Source: Rhyzopertha dominica
Lineage: Eukaryota > Arthropoda > Insecta > Coleoptera > Bostrichidae
Length of the DNA stretch: 64,000 bases
Assembly (NCBI GenBank): GCA_025024175.1
Contig: QCXZ01000003.1
Span: 13,985,621-14,049,620 of the forward strand
Reading direction: 5' to 3'
Positions 22,329 to 32,061 of the stretch are shown here, in pieces (positions within the stretch are counted from its first letter, which is position 1; every line of letters starts with the position of its first letter). Both the position numbers and the translations under genes were made by a program. The notes under the pieces were generated by a model, which was not told the origin of the DNA, searched no databases, and was given only the letters and a program-made list of their open reading frames with translations.

Positions 22329-22799
22329 TTAATAACCAAATATCCCGTTAGTGCAATTTCTTATTTGAAGTGTATCATAACAGAAACTTTTACTTTTTAG
22401 TTCCTTATCGAAATATAATTACGTACACAGGGTTAAATGATACCATAAACACATAAGCATTGTTGCATTGTCAATAGGAACACAACGGAAATCCCATGCA
22501 GCAGAAGGCAGACGGCCATCTATAAGAATTATCTTTAATAGTTTTTAAGAACGTCAAATTCGCTTTTGTTTAATTCTCGAAATGATATTATCTGTAAAAA
22601 GTCCGGTACCTAATTTCTATAAGTTTAAATTAAATTTAAATAACATATCGTAATAGCTCTGCCGTTTAATTATATAGCAGTAAACAATGAAATAACAAAA
22701 ACGCAACTTTATTTTATACTAACTGCCTTTTTCACACTCCAACAATTTGACATAAAACTATCCCGATCGGCAATTGAATCTATTATGGAAGCCGCGCAA
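22329..22799. other. No recognisable feature
   Basis: AT-rich spacer preceding a repeat field; nothing supportable. Confidence 0.5.
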
Positions 22800-23362
22800 A
22801 GTATTGTAGTATCCAGTACAAGCAAAGTAATCAAAAGTAACCAAGGTAATCATCGGAGATACGGTAACTGTAGTAACGGCGCGGCGCTCGTTACTTTATA
22901 ACGAACTAACGCCTCCCACCANTCGGTACTCCGGGGAAAAAGTTCCGAAAAGTAACTAAGTAACTATAGCAAGGAAAGTACCGACTGCGATAGTAACTGC
23001 TCTTCACGGTACTCCGGCAAATATGGGTTGCTAAAAATAACGAAGTAAGGATGGCGTGCATGGAAAGTACCGATTGCGATGATAATCGTTACCGATTCCG
23101 ACAGTAAGAAAGTACCGACCGAGGTGCGATAGCAATATGTGGGGTGCGTTAAGCGTTTCTGTGTTAAGCAGGGCCGGTGTAAAGAATTTACGTGTATGTT
23201 GGGGACGGCGTTTAATAATAGGTAGCTGCAATTTATTTTTTTTTGTATAAAGTAGGTATAAATTAAAAAGTAACGATGACTCAGTATTGGTTACTATAGG
23301 TACCACTATTGTCTATACTGGTACTTTTTTTACTCGTTACTTCGTTACAGTAACACCACTAG
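22800..23362. repeat. Field of AAAGTACCGA / GTAAC repeats, hAT-like ends
   Basis: Short degenerate units recur: AAAGTACCGA at about 22975, 23065 and 23109 (each followed by a GCGAT-containing stretch), and many AGTAAC or GTAACG words. The right end, read inwards from about 23360, is AGTGGTGTTACTGTAACGAA, which resembles hAT termini. A second terminus-like sequence, CAGGGCCGGTGTAAAG, starts near 23169, suggesting nesting. I could not find a matching target duplication or a clean left end. Confidence 0.45.
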
Positions 23363-23982
23363 TTCCTTATGAAGGTTAAAATTTGTATGCTTAGTGTTTT
23401 AAATCCAAACAAAATCTTCTTGCAGCATTTTAATTGCCAATTTTAGTGTAGTGGACTTGTATTGTAGACTTAGAGTTTGACAGATGATGATTGATTTTTG
23501 TGAAAAAAGGTCTTATTCTTAAAAAAATACATTGCGGTACTCACTAGTTTCTGCGATAATATTTGCCTCCGCAACATGCAGTGGTACTCACCTGAAAAAA
23601 GAGAAAACTAATACAACCATATGCAATGATTAAATATGCTAGCCTACACTTCTGAACCAGATATATCACATATAGAAACTAAAAAAATAACATTTTGCAT
23701 AAAATTATTGAAGGCGAATAACTCAAGCTATAGCGTCCTCTAGTGTTGGATTTACCGACGGCGACTTAGGTTGCATAATCGTATCCCATCTATATACTCG
23801 AAAGGGTGTGTTTATCTCGTTCTATCTACAAATTTTTTCCACTTCTTTCTATATCGTGCACTCGAGTTACTATTTTCTTCGTGATTATTTTAATAACTAC
23901 ATTATTCCATGTTTGTGCTAATCATGCCACTGCAGTCAAGAAAATTGACAGCTTGTGATGATTCCCTGAAGTTTAAAGTCTT
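23363..23982. other. No recognisable feature
   Basis: AT-rich spacer before the tandem SINE pair. Confidence 0.5.
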
Positions 23983-24247
23983 GAACGACGGGGATCATAG
24001 CTACAAATGTGCTGGAAGGGCGTCTTGTTCGCTTAATTACTCGCCTGCCTGGGATCCGAACCCGAGTGGTGTAATCGGTTAGCACGCCAGAAACCCATTC
24101 TGGAGATCTTGGGTTCGACTCCCGGCCAGTGCGAGTCACAACTTTTTCATACCAAAATATTGGCCTACATATCCGTTAAGCAATTATCACACATAATTAT
24201 GCAAACAACTATTATAATTAACTACTATTGGGCAATGCCCATTTTCC
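23983..24247 (+). mobile_element. tRNA-derived SINE, first tandem copy
   Basis: The core (about 24061-24125) looks like a decayed tRNA: an A-box-like TGGTGTAATCGGTTAGCAC, an anticodon arm CCAGA-AACCCAT-TCTGG with a perfect 5-bp stem and 7-nt loop, and a canonical B box GGTTCGACTCC. Acceptor stem pairing is poor. The unit starts GGGGATCATAGCT and ends with ACTTTTTCATACCAAAATAT, and is repeated immediately downstream. RNA polymerase III internal promoters are the known role of the A and B boxes. It is not a functional tRNA. Confidence 0.75.
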
Positions 24248-24490
24248 GAACAACGGGGATCATAGCTAGAAATCTGCTGGAGGGACGCCGGTAGGTCAGC
24301 TTAAAGTATCTTGTTCACCTATATTATTTGCCTGGTTGGGATTCGAACCGGAGTGGCCCGGTGATGTAATTGATTAGCAAGCCAGTATGCGTTCTGGGGG
24401 TCTCGATTTCGACTCCCGGCCGGGGCGAGTAACAACTTTTTCATACCAAAATATTGACCTACATACCAATTAAAAACAATTTTTGTTAGG
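24248..24490 (+). mobile_element. tRNA-derived SINE, second tandem copy
   Basis: Repeats the previous unit with about 20-25 percent divergence by eye. The acceptor ends GGCCCGG and CCGGGGC can pair at six of seven positions, better than in copy 1. The B box is decayed (ATTTCGACTCC), and the 3' segment ACTTTTTCATACCAAAATAT is identical. A dimeric SINE or a local tandem duplication would both explain the head-to-tail arrangement. Confidence 0.75.
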
Positions 24491-24620
24491 CCTGGTCATA
24501 ATTTATACTAGCCCTGTAAAAACCATTGTTGATATTGACACATACGACAAATGACGTCATACGACTACACAACCGCAGGAGGCTGTTTCACGCGGTAATT
24601 TTTTCGTTTTGAAAATAATG

Positions 24621-25181
24621 TTATTTTTTACTTCCACATCCAACGGACGGAAAGCATTGTATCGCGAAAAAATTTTTTGAAAATTGTTATTTGCTCATTC
24701 ACTTTAAAATGGTCGAAAACAAAAAAAAACAAAATTTGAGCTTTTCTGTGGTTTTGTTGAGGTCACGATAACTTTCGAAAGACTTAATATATGAACTTGA
24801 AATTTGGCAAACGTATAAATCTCAACTACCTAAAGCGACCTATTGTTTGTGGGGTAAGTAGGGTATCGGGAAGGGGCAGAAATTGGAGGGTAATTACCCT
24901 TTTTGCAAATTTTAATTATTTTTTTCGTTTTTGTATGTGATTAGTAGTATAACTGCGAGTATTATTCGCTCTTATAAACGGTTTTTCCTAAATATCTCCG
25001 AATATATTTAATATATTCAAAAAATTAAAATATCACGAGGAATGTTTGTTTTAGAAAAAATGTGTAGAGAGAAAAATGCTCAAAACCTGATTACTAATCG
25101 TATTGTATAAGAAATAAAAACGTAAATGTCATTTTGACAATTGGATGTGGAAGTATTGATTCAATTTTCAGCGGTTTTACC
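24621..25181 (+). repeat. AT-rich element with 14-bp inverted repeats, short copy A
   Basis: ACTTCCACATCCAA (24630-24643) and TTGGATGTGGAAGT (25141-25154) form a perfect inverted repeat. The same element occurs in opposite orientation, about 300 bp longer, at 29558-30436. The shared block includes GATAACTTTCGAAAGACTTA and a stretch around a GGGGTAAGTAGGGTATCGGG motif. Similarity continues about 27 bp beyond the right inverted repeat, so the true ends lie outside the 14-bp repeats. No coding function is recognised. Confidence 0.65.
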
Positions 25182-27876
25182 TAACTACATCAAGTGAAAT
25201 ATTTAAAATACGAGATTTGCATTTAAAGTTATATTTATTTGCCCTTCGCGCTATTTTTTAAATTTAGAGGACGCCATATTTGTTTAGTACCACGAAATAT
25301 TGGTAGTTATGGCGACACTGACATAGTCTGTTCTATTATTCAAACATGATTGACTGATTGGTCGACAAAACGCGAGAAAATAGAAAATATGGTGTATGCT
25401 GGATACTGCGCGATCTTGATGAAAAGGCGACCACACTAAAAACGCAAGAATATACCTTGCTCAACTATATCCAAAGATCTAATAAAACTTAATGTGGATT
25501 GGGCGTTACATTTATTTGCGTTGTAGGCAGAATGGTTACTTAATAAAATATTGTTGCAATTGTTAGTTTTAAATGCAACACAAGATTTTACAATTTAAAA
25601 AGCTTTTACAATATTTACCGACCCCGAAAATGAATTAATTTATTATTATCGCACCTTAAAGTGACCTTATGTCTTATTTTAATAATTAACCGCAATAATA
25701 AAGTAGGTACTCCTTACTGCATACCTATGTATATCTTTATCTTTTTTGTTGTAATCTTAAGTTTTTTAAAACCTAGCTTGTACAGATTTGAAAATTTGGC
25801 TTCAAGAGTTCTCCTTTATTCCTTCTCCGTAATTCAGGCAAATATTGCTTGTATTTCTTTGCCTAAATATTTCTGAGCAGGACATGAATGCATTCCTGAT
25901 TTACTTAAAGCTGTGTAATTTACAGGTAGACTAACAAAAAGATTTTCCAAATAATCTATTAAAATGTCATTCTGACTTTAATATGCAGAACTGAAAGAAA
26001 AACTAAGAGTTGCTGGAAACAATAGCAATGCTTTGAAACTATACCAAAAATGGTATGTGTGCCTGCAGTACAAAGTAACTGCCCATGTATATGCGGTTTA
26101 CGCCATTTAAATGGCTTAACTGCTGAATTGTAAAAGCAGCAGAACGGAGGTAGAAATCATTTGTTAAATTGGATAACTTCTTGTCTGAAAGTATTTCGTA
26201 CTGAATCCTCTTTCTTACATATTAATGCATTACGCGCAGTTATTGCAGTCATGCATGAAGTTTTTTATGTAGTTCATCCCTTATTTTAGCTTACTACCTA
26301 GTAATTGTTNCGATAACCTTAAAATTAGAAGAAAAACGGATTTATGATGCGAGAAGTGATTTATTGGTACCTATTAGCCCTGTAAAGTTTAGTTGGATTC
26401 CTAGAAAATATCACAATTCGTTGAGAGGGGCAGTTTCGTCTTTGTTCATACGATGCGATAGCGCTCCTGAGTAAAAAGTATCTCTTCAACGTTAGTATTT
26501 TGCAGTACTTACTCGCTCACAAACTATGAAAAAAAATGTTGCAGATACAAATCTGTAGACGATACCTACCTTTTAGTTAAAAAATCGTTACAATCATTTT
26601 TAATCCAATATGAAGTAAAGCGGTTATTCGAATAAATGAATATCTAATACTTACAGGATTTCAGAACTTTGGCAGCAATGTATTCTATCGCTGTATAAAA
26701 TTATTAGATGATGGCAAACTTACTGAGATATTTGATTTGAACAAGAGTCGCGATCAAGTCCCGAATCTTAGTCGGGGCAAAAAAGACTTTTTCAATTATA
26801 TTGCTTTCCATTTTACCAGCCAAAGTTTTCGTCTTCATTTGTTGACGAGTACAAACGTTTTGCTAATTATACAATATTCGTCATTAATAAAACGGGAAAA
26901 CTATACCTACATATGAATAGGGTGTAGTATGTATAAGTATTTACCTTCATAGATTTGTTCGCCCGATTAATGTTAGCAAGCTAGAGCAGGTGACCGTCCA
27001 AAGTCGGAAGTCATTAGCTGACCTAGTCTGACCTAACTCTGTAATGTCCGGGCGAGGATATAAATGCCGGAAGCGTTTCTAACCATTCGTATGCTAAGCA
27101 GCTTCGTAGCTTCGGGAAAGAAACATAACGGAGGTCGGGTATTTAGGTTGAAAAGCTCACGAGTTTTACGCATAAGAATAATGGTTTCCGTTCAGACAAA
27201 AGGCCAAGCTTACTTACTGCGTGCACTAAAATTCACTAGAGATCTGGTTTAAGCAACGTCCAGTGCATGGAATCTCAGGCTGTTTTGAGGATTAATTTTT
27301 ATTAGCTACACTATCACACTATCACCATTTCAGTTTTATTTTATTTGTTTGTGTATACTACAGCGAAGAAGTACTGAATACCGGCGAATGTTGAATTTTC
27401 TAGTGAAGGTAAAATGAAGGTGTGGTACGCCGTCATATCAAAACATATTAATATTTGTCACAAAAAAATAACTTTTTGATCTTTATTACGGAAGTAGCTT
27501 TCCCAATAATTTACGGGCTGTAATCTTATGGTACGCCATGGTACGAAGCGGACGGAAGCGTTAATTTCTACCTAAAGAGTATAAACAAGCACAAAATTCA
27601 GAGTTGTAGGATCAGAATAGATTGACCAGTCTCAAAGTGGATGTTGTTTAATTATTATTATTTTTGTACAATATGGAGAAAATAGTTATCGCCAAATTTG
27701 AAAAGAAGTGGGGTCTGTCACTTTGTCACTTTGATAACGGTGTTACCTTCTGTGCTGTGGATGCCAACCGATTTTTTATTGCACAAAAAAGAATCATATG
27801 GTTGATCTTTAATTTACAATCTCGACAATCTTGCAGACCAGTATTTGGCAGTAACGCTTTTACTTTTCCTTGTCTG
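25182..27876. other. No recognisable gene; possible TATA box near 27059
   Basis: Mostly AT-rich, unassigned. Around 27040-27065 a GC-richer block ends in TATAAAT; the following 61-codon frame (27064-27252) has no motif. No splice-framed exon or repeat family identified. Confidence 0.4.
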
Positions 27877-28468
27877 TATATAAAGGGTGGCCCATTAGTG
27901 CGTGGACGGAATATTACGCAATTGTAATTACAGTTTTTAAAATTCTGCGAGTGCAGCGTAGTAGGGAGTGATTAAGTCTATAAAATAAAAATACTTTTAC
28001 TCTTCCCCAACGTATACGGGGGTGGTTCAATACATTCTTGTATTTTTTTTAATGGAACACCCTGTATATTATTACATTTTTGGATTCCTCTTTTAATTTT
28101 AATGGGACTTAATATAACATATATGGGGTCTGAAATACACTGTTGTATATATATATAGATTACCAATAAAATGCACATCACCTGTAGATATAAAGGATTA
28201 ATATAAGAATAGTTAGTAGTACTAAAATTTACTTTAGAAAAGTGATCATATTCAATCCCAGTCAACTTGATTTTTTTAAGTAGCACCCTGTTTTACTTTC
28301 ACCGTAGTTCAATACGCAAATTAATTTCCTCTTATATGATATAAAGAAGTATCTATTTATCACTAATAGTTTTTAAGAAAATAATAAGTAAAAATATTTG
28401 TATTTTGTAGACTTAATCACTCCTAAAAACTCCTAGAAACTGTAATAACAATTGCGTAATATTCCGTC
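27877..28468. mobile_element. MITE with about 90-bp inverted repeats
   Basis: GACGGAATATTACGCAATTG at 27905 pairs with the end at 28468, and similarity between the arms extends about 90 bp inwards (through GGAGTGATTAAGTCTA). Overlapping it, TATAAAGGGTGGCCCATTA (from 27879) is inverted relative to AATGGAACACCCTGTATATT (28051-28070), the kind of CAGGGTG end common in insect DNA transposons. This indicates nesting or an element built on another. No transposase is present. Confidence 0.6.
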
Positions 28469-28864
28469 TATCTATTTGTTTTATAAAGTGCAATATCCAT
28501 AATTTTTCCATCAGAGCAGAATATCACCACTATATATGCCACACAGTTTAATAAACTAATCAGTACTTCTAGCCATAAAACTACAAACTTTGAGTAGACA
28601 TGTTCAGATGTAGTTTTCTACAACAAATTGTTTAAACTTATNAAAAATATTACAAATATTAACCCTTTCAAAAAAGTACNCAAGAAATTTCTACAGGATA
28701 AATTGTTTCTACACTATAGAGCAATTTACAACTAGTAAGTAAATATTGTTACAGATTTATAGTCATCCTGACTAACCCAAATAAGCGTTTCACTTTGTAT
28801 TGTTTGTGTATGTTATTTCTCACAATAATTTAGAAAGTTTAATTACTATTTCTATTGCTTAGCT
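28469..28864. other. No recognisable feature
   Basis: AT-rich with two ambiguous bases; nothing identified. Confidence 0.5.
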
Positions 28865-28953
28865 GCCATCTTCAGTAGAAGATCTAACAAGGGGCTATGC
28901 CGCTCACTAAAATTTCAGATTCCATGCTCACTTTAGCTTCCACTGAAGATGGC
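28865..28953. repeat. Hairpin with 17-bp arms
   Basis: GCCATCTTCAGTAGAAG (28865-28881) pairs with CTTCCACTGAAGATGGC (28937-28953) with one mismatch. It is followed by CTGTCGAAATACG, similar in style to the CTGAAGA...GAAACGTC tails of Penelope-type and other retroelements, including the one at 32.0 kb. It may be a fragment of such a tail. Confidence 0.55.
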
Positions 28954-29557
28954 AATCTAGCTGTCGAAATACGTATTTAGACCTTCTAAATTAAAGCGGT
29001 AGGAGTCAAGCCACACTCGTATTTTATATAGTTGTATTGAGGTATAATAGCGATACCTCCAAACAAGGGAATCTGAAAATCGATACTTTGTAAGCGCCAC
29101 TTCGCTCTCTCACTGACGTCACAATAAGCCAACTAATGAAATTATAGAGTTTCAGGCGTTATTCACTTTTATGGCAAACGGTGTCTTACCAACCAAGGAG
29201 AGTTTGGCAAAAACAGATCAATAACTCAGTAGCACACATTTTTATCTTAAATGCATCTTCCCGCTGAAATGACATACATTGATCGCACAGAGTAAAACGT
29301 GAAATTGCTTATTGCGGGAATGATATGAGGATAAAAGTCGACAGCCGGAAGCCATACCTGTGACACAGAGATATCTAATATTGAAGGGAATGTGCCCGTC
29401 TCCGGTTACATATTAGAGCAGCGGTATCAATTCGAGAAGCGTTCCAGTCAGCAGCACTTTGCTCCGGTATGATAGAGGCAAGCTTCAGGAATTACAGGCT
29501 TAGTGCAATGTGCAATATTAATTATGTGAATAATTTTTTGTATATGTAAGTACGTAT
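28954..29557. other. No recognisable feature
   Basis: Unassigned; moderately balanced composition, no motif. Confidence 0.45.
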
Positions 29558-30436
29558 GTAAAAACCGCTGCAAATTGAATCAATACTTCCACATCCAATT
29601 GTCAAAGTGACATTTACGTTTTTATTTTTTATATTATACGATTAATAATCAGATTTTGAGCATTTTTCTCTCTACACATTTTTTATAAAACGAACAGTCC
29701 TCGTGATATTAGCAAAAATATATAAATTTTTAAAATCGTTGTTTTCCAAATAACTCGAAAATTATTAGCTTTACAAAAAAATTATAAGAGTGCTTTCTGA
29801 CCAGAAATTTGATTTTCTATATAATACCAAAATTTTCAAAAAATCGTACGAGCAGGGTNCAAAATAAGTTTTTTGGAAATATTTCGAAAATGTTAAAATT
29901 TTGGATAAATTTTCTAAGACATATTTTGTGAAGAATTTTATGTCCTATCTGATGGTATTTTCATTTTTTTAATATATGAAATATATTAGAAAATATTTAG
30001 GAAAAACCGCTTTCTTTAAGTGACGCTTTTTGCTAATATCTTCTAAACAGTTTGTTGCACAGAAAATTTATAAGAACGAATAATACTCACAGTTAAACTA
30101 CTAATCACATACTAAAACGAAAAAAAAATAAAAAATGCAGAAAGGGTAGTTACTCCCCAATTTCGCCCCCTTCCCGATACCCTACTTACCCCACAAACAA
30201 TAGGTCGTTTTGGGTAGTTGAGATTTATACATTTGCCAAATTTTAAGTTCATATATTAATCTTTCGAAAGTTATCGTGTCCACAAATAAAACCACAGACA
30301 CAAACACACAGACAAGAAATTTGTTTTTTTTTGCATTTTCGACCATTTTAAAGCGAATGAGCAAATAAAAATTTTTTAAAATTTTTTCGCGATACAATAT
30401 TTCCCATCCGTTGGATGTGGAAGTAAAAATAAATGA
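29558..30436 (-). repeat. AT-rich element with 14-bp inverted repeats, long copy B
   Basis: Inverted, longer relative of 24621-25181, with the same 14-bp inverted repeats at 29585-29598 and 30411-30424. The extra central part (about 29690-30000) has phrases such as ATAACTCGAAAA and AAATATTTCGAAAATG, typical in style of uncharacterised insect repeats. The 71-codon minus frame at 30182-30397 falls in the shared block but is interrupted in copy A, so it is probably not a gene. Confidence 0.65.
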
Positions 30437-31092
30437 TATATTTCATTACTAACAATATAATAAATAAATACCCAAAATGGTTTCAAATATGTTGTTGAAA
30501 CATTAAAAGAAACGTTTCATAAATGTATGCTTTAAAATGTTTCGTAATGTTCCTTTCGTAGCATTTCAATGTAACATTCGTGAGGAAGGATATCTTCAGA
30601 AACATAAATGTTCATGACACTTTTGTGAAGAGAAATAAGAAATGTTACAATATTACATTTTTTGTTTCTGGTATGTTTCTAATACCGAAAATTGTTTTGT
30701 GGGATTATCAGTAAAATACTTACTACAAGTCTATATTAATCTCAAAAAATATATTATTTTATTTGTCCCCAAATGCTCAGTTACAACAGCTTTCAGTAAT
30801 ATTTAGATTTCAAAATACCTTCCACAGATGCCTTTTTTCAGATTTAGTAAAAAAGGCACCGTAAGAGAGATGGAAACGTCTCGTTTATTTTCATTGATGC
30901 CCTCTGTACCTTAAGCTTGTAGTGTGTAAGCAGAATGAATTAATAGTTAAAAAAAATGTCGCTATCAGTGTTACAGCTGATGACGTTTGTAGCCAATGCT
31001 TGGATAGGTACTTTATTTGACTTCGGCAACACAAACGTGGACTTAGATTTCATTTAGGGTAACATAGAGCTCCAAAAATGGCATGCAACGAT
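30437..31092. other. Unassigned, possible MITE remains
   Basis: Repeated GTTTC/GAAAC and ATGTT words between about 30475 and 30705, and vaguely complementary ends (CCCAAAATGGTTTC; TTGTTTTGTGGG), hint at a decayed MITE. Nothing firm. Confidence 0.3.
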
Positions 31093-31127
31093 TAAAGCGA
31101 TATTAGAATGCAGGCTTTCACGGCCGT

Positions 31128-31410
31128 GGTGTAGACTTTTCCGCATTAACATTGGAGCTGGTAGATTCCCTTGGTGTTTAGTTTTGGTATTTTGTCCTTG
31201 GCCGATGATAGAATCTTTTGCACTGTGCTGTATCTTACTGCGATCCTCTTCTTTCCTCAGTATTTTCTTTTGTCTGTCTGTTACCTTGGAGACTTATGGT
31301 AGGTAGGCATATCCTTCGTGTTGTAGTTCCGGTTTTTCCCTTTGTACGTTTCTTCTTGTTCTTAAAACTTCCTTAGGCTCATAATCATTTTTCTGTAGGG
31401 CACTCCTGAT
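31128..31410 (-). pseudogene. Inverted linker segment of the Penelope-like element
   Basis: On the minus strand this arm encodes PELQHEGYAYLP, then VSKVTDRQKKILRK and, in a shifted frame, LSSAKDKIPKLN, the linker that precedes the endonuclease in Penelope-like proteins. It preserves a segment (about 31261-31315) that the right arm has lost, so the arms probably derive from two different element copies or diverged after insertion. Transcription through both arms would give a long hairpin RNA. Confidence 0.65.
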
Positions 31411-31652
31411 ATGTTAAATCTTCTCGGTTCTGCTTTCTGCGTCACTAATCAGGAGTGCCATACAGAAAAATGGTTATAAGCCTAAGAAAGTTCTAAGAAC
31501 AAAAAGAAACGTACAAAGGGAAAGACCTGAACTACAACACGACTACTGAGAAAGAATAGAATCGCAGTAAGAGACAACACAGTGCAAAAGATTCTACCAT
31601 CGGCCAAGGACAAAATACCAAAACTAAACACCGAGGAAATCTACCAGTTCCA

Positions 31653-31961
31653 TGCAAGTGCGGAAAAGTGTATACCAGCGAGATGCAGCATATGGAGATA
31701 CAGACAGATCTGCAATAGCCGAACACGTACCGGAAGGCAAACATAATCGAGTATGACAACGTACGGACACTCGCAAGGAGCAGCCATTACCACCAAAGAA
31801 TTGTGAGAGAATCCCTGGAGATAATGAAGCAGCCCAACAACATTAACAGAGAAGGCGGCTATTGCTTGAGCAGCATTTGGAAGACTGTACTTGATCGCCG
31901 GACCGGAACCGATAGGCATGGACGAACGCGTAACCAGCCAAACGGAACAGCTACTATATAA
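31653..31961 (+). pseudogene. Penelope-type GIY-YIG endonuclease C-terminal fragment
   Basis: From 31653 the frame reads CKCGKVYTSE, corresponding to the cysteine cluster and the YIG region of Penelope GIY-YIG nucleases (normally CSCGKVYIG). The preceding EIYQF, in another frame, replaces GIY. One in-frame TAG interrupts after TDLQ. Further on, SSHYHQRIVRESLEIMKQPN and REGGYCLSSIWKTVL match the conserved end of the domain. The protein stops at 31959-31961. In intact elements this endonuclease nicks the target for priming; here both signature motifs are degenerate. Confidence 0.75.
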
Positions 31962-32061
31962 GTCACGACAATGAATGATTTTACCAGTCAGAGTCCTTCT
32001 GAAGAAGCCGACAGTATGATCGGAGAAACGTCAAAAGCAAATTCTATGATAAAGCGATATT

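Larger units (their letters stand above)
31093..32061 (+). mobile_element. Penelope-like element with inverted partial copy, 12-bp target duplication
   Basis: TAAAGCGATATT occurs at 31093-31104 and again at 32050-32061, framing the insertion. Inside, 31128-31410 is an inverted copy of 31448-31677, joined through a 37-nt loop (31411-31447). The left arm holds about 55 bp missing from the right arm. The plus-strand part encodes the linker and GIY-YIG endonuclease end of a Penelope-like polyprotein and finishes with CTTCTGAAGAAGCCGACAG and GGAGAAACGTC, a tail style known in Penelope-like elements. Inverted partial copies at the 5' side are a known feature of this group. The RT domain is absent, so this copy is 5'-truncated and dead. 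Confidence 0.75.

Noticed and set aside
23160..23230. Separate hAT element starting CAGGGCCGG
   Set aside because: Only one end-like sequence is visible; no partner terminus or duplication.
24061..24130. Functional tRNA gene
   Set aside because: A and B boxes and the anticodon arm are present, but the acceptor stem does not pair and the unit is part of a tandem SINE.
30182..30397. 71-codon minus frame inside repeat copy B
   Set aside because: The matching part of copy A is interrupted by stops, so it is repeat sequence that happens to be open.
31641..31919. 92-codon minus frame
   Set aside because: Antisense shadow of the Penelope endonuclease fragment, which reads correctly on the plus strand.
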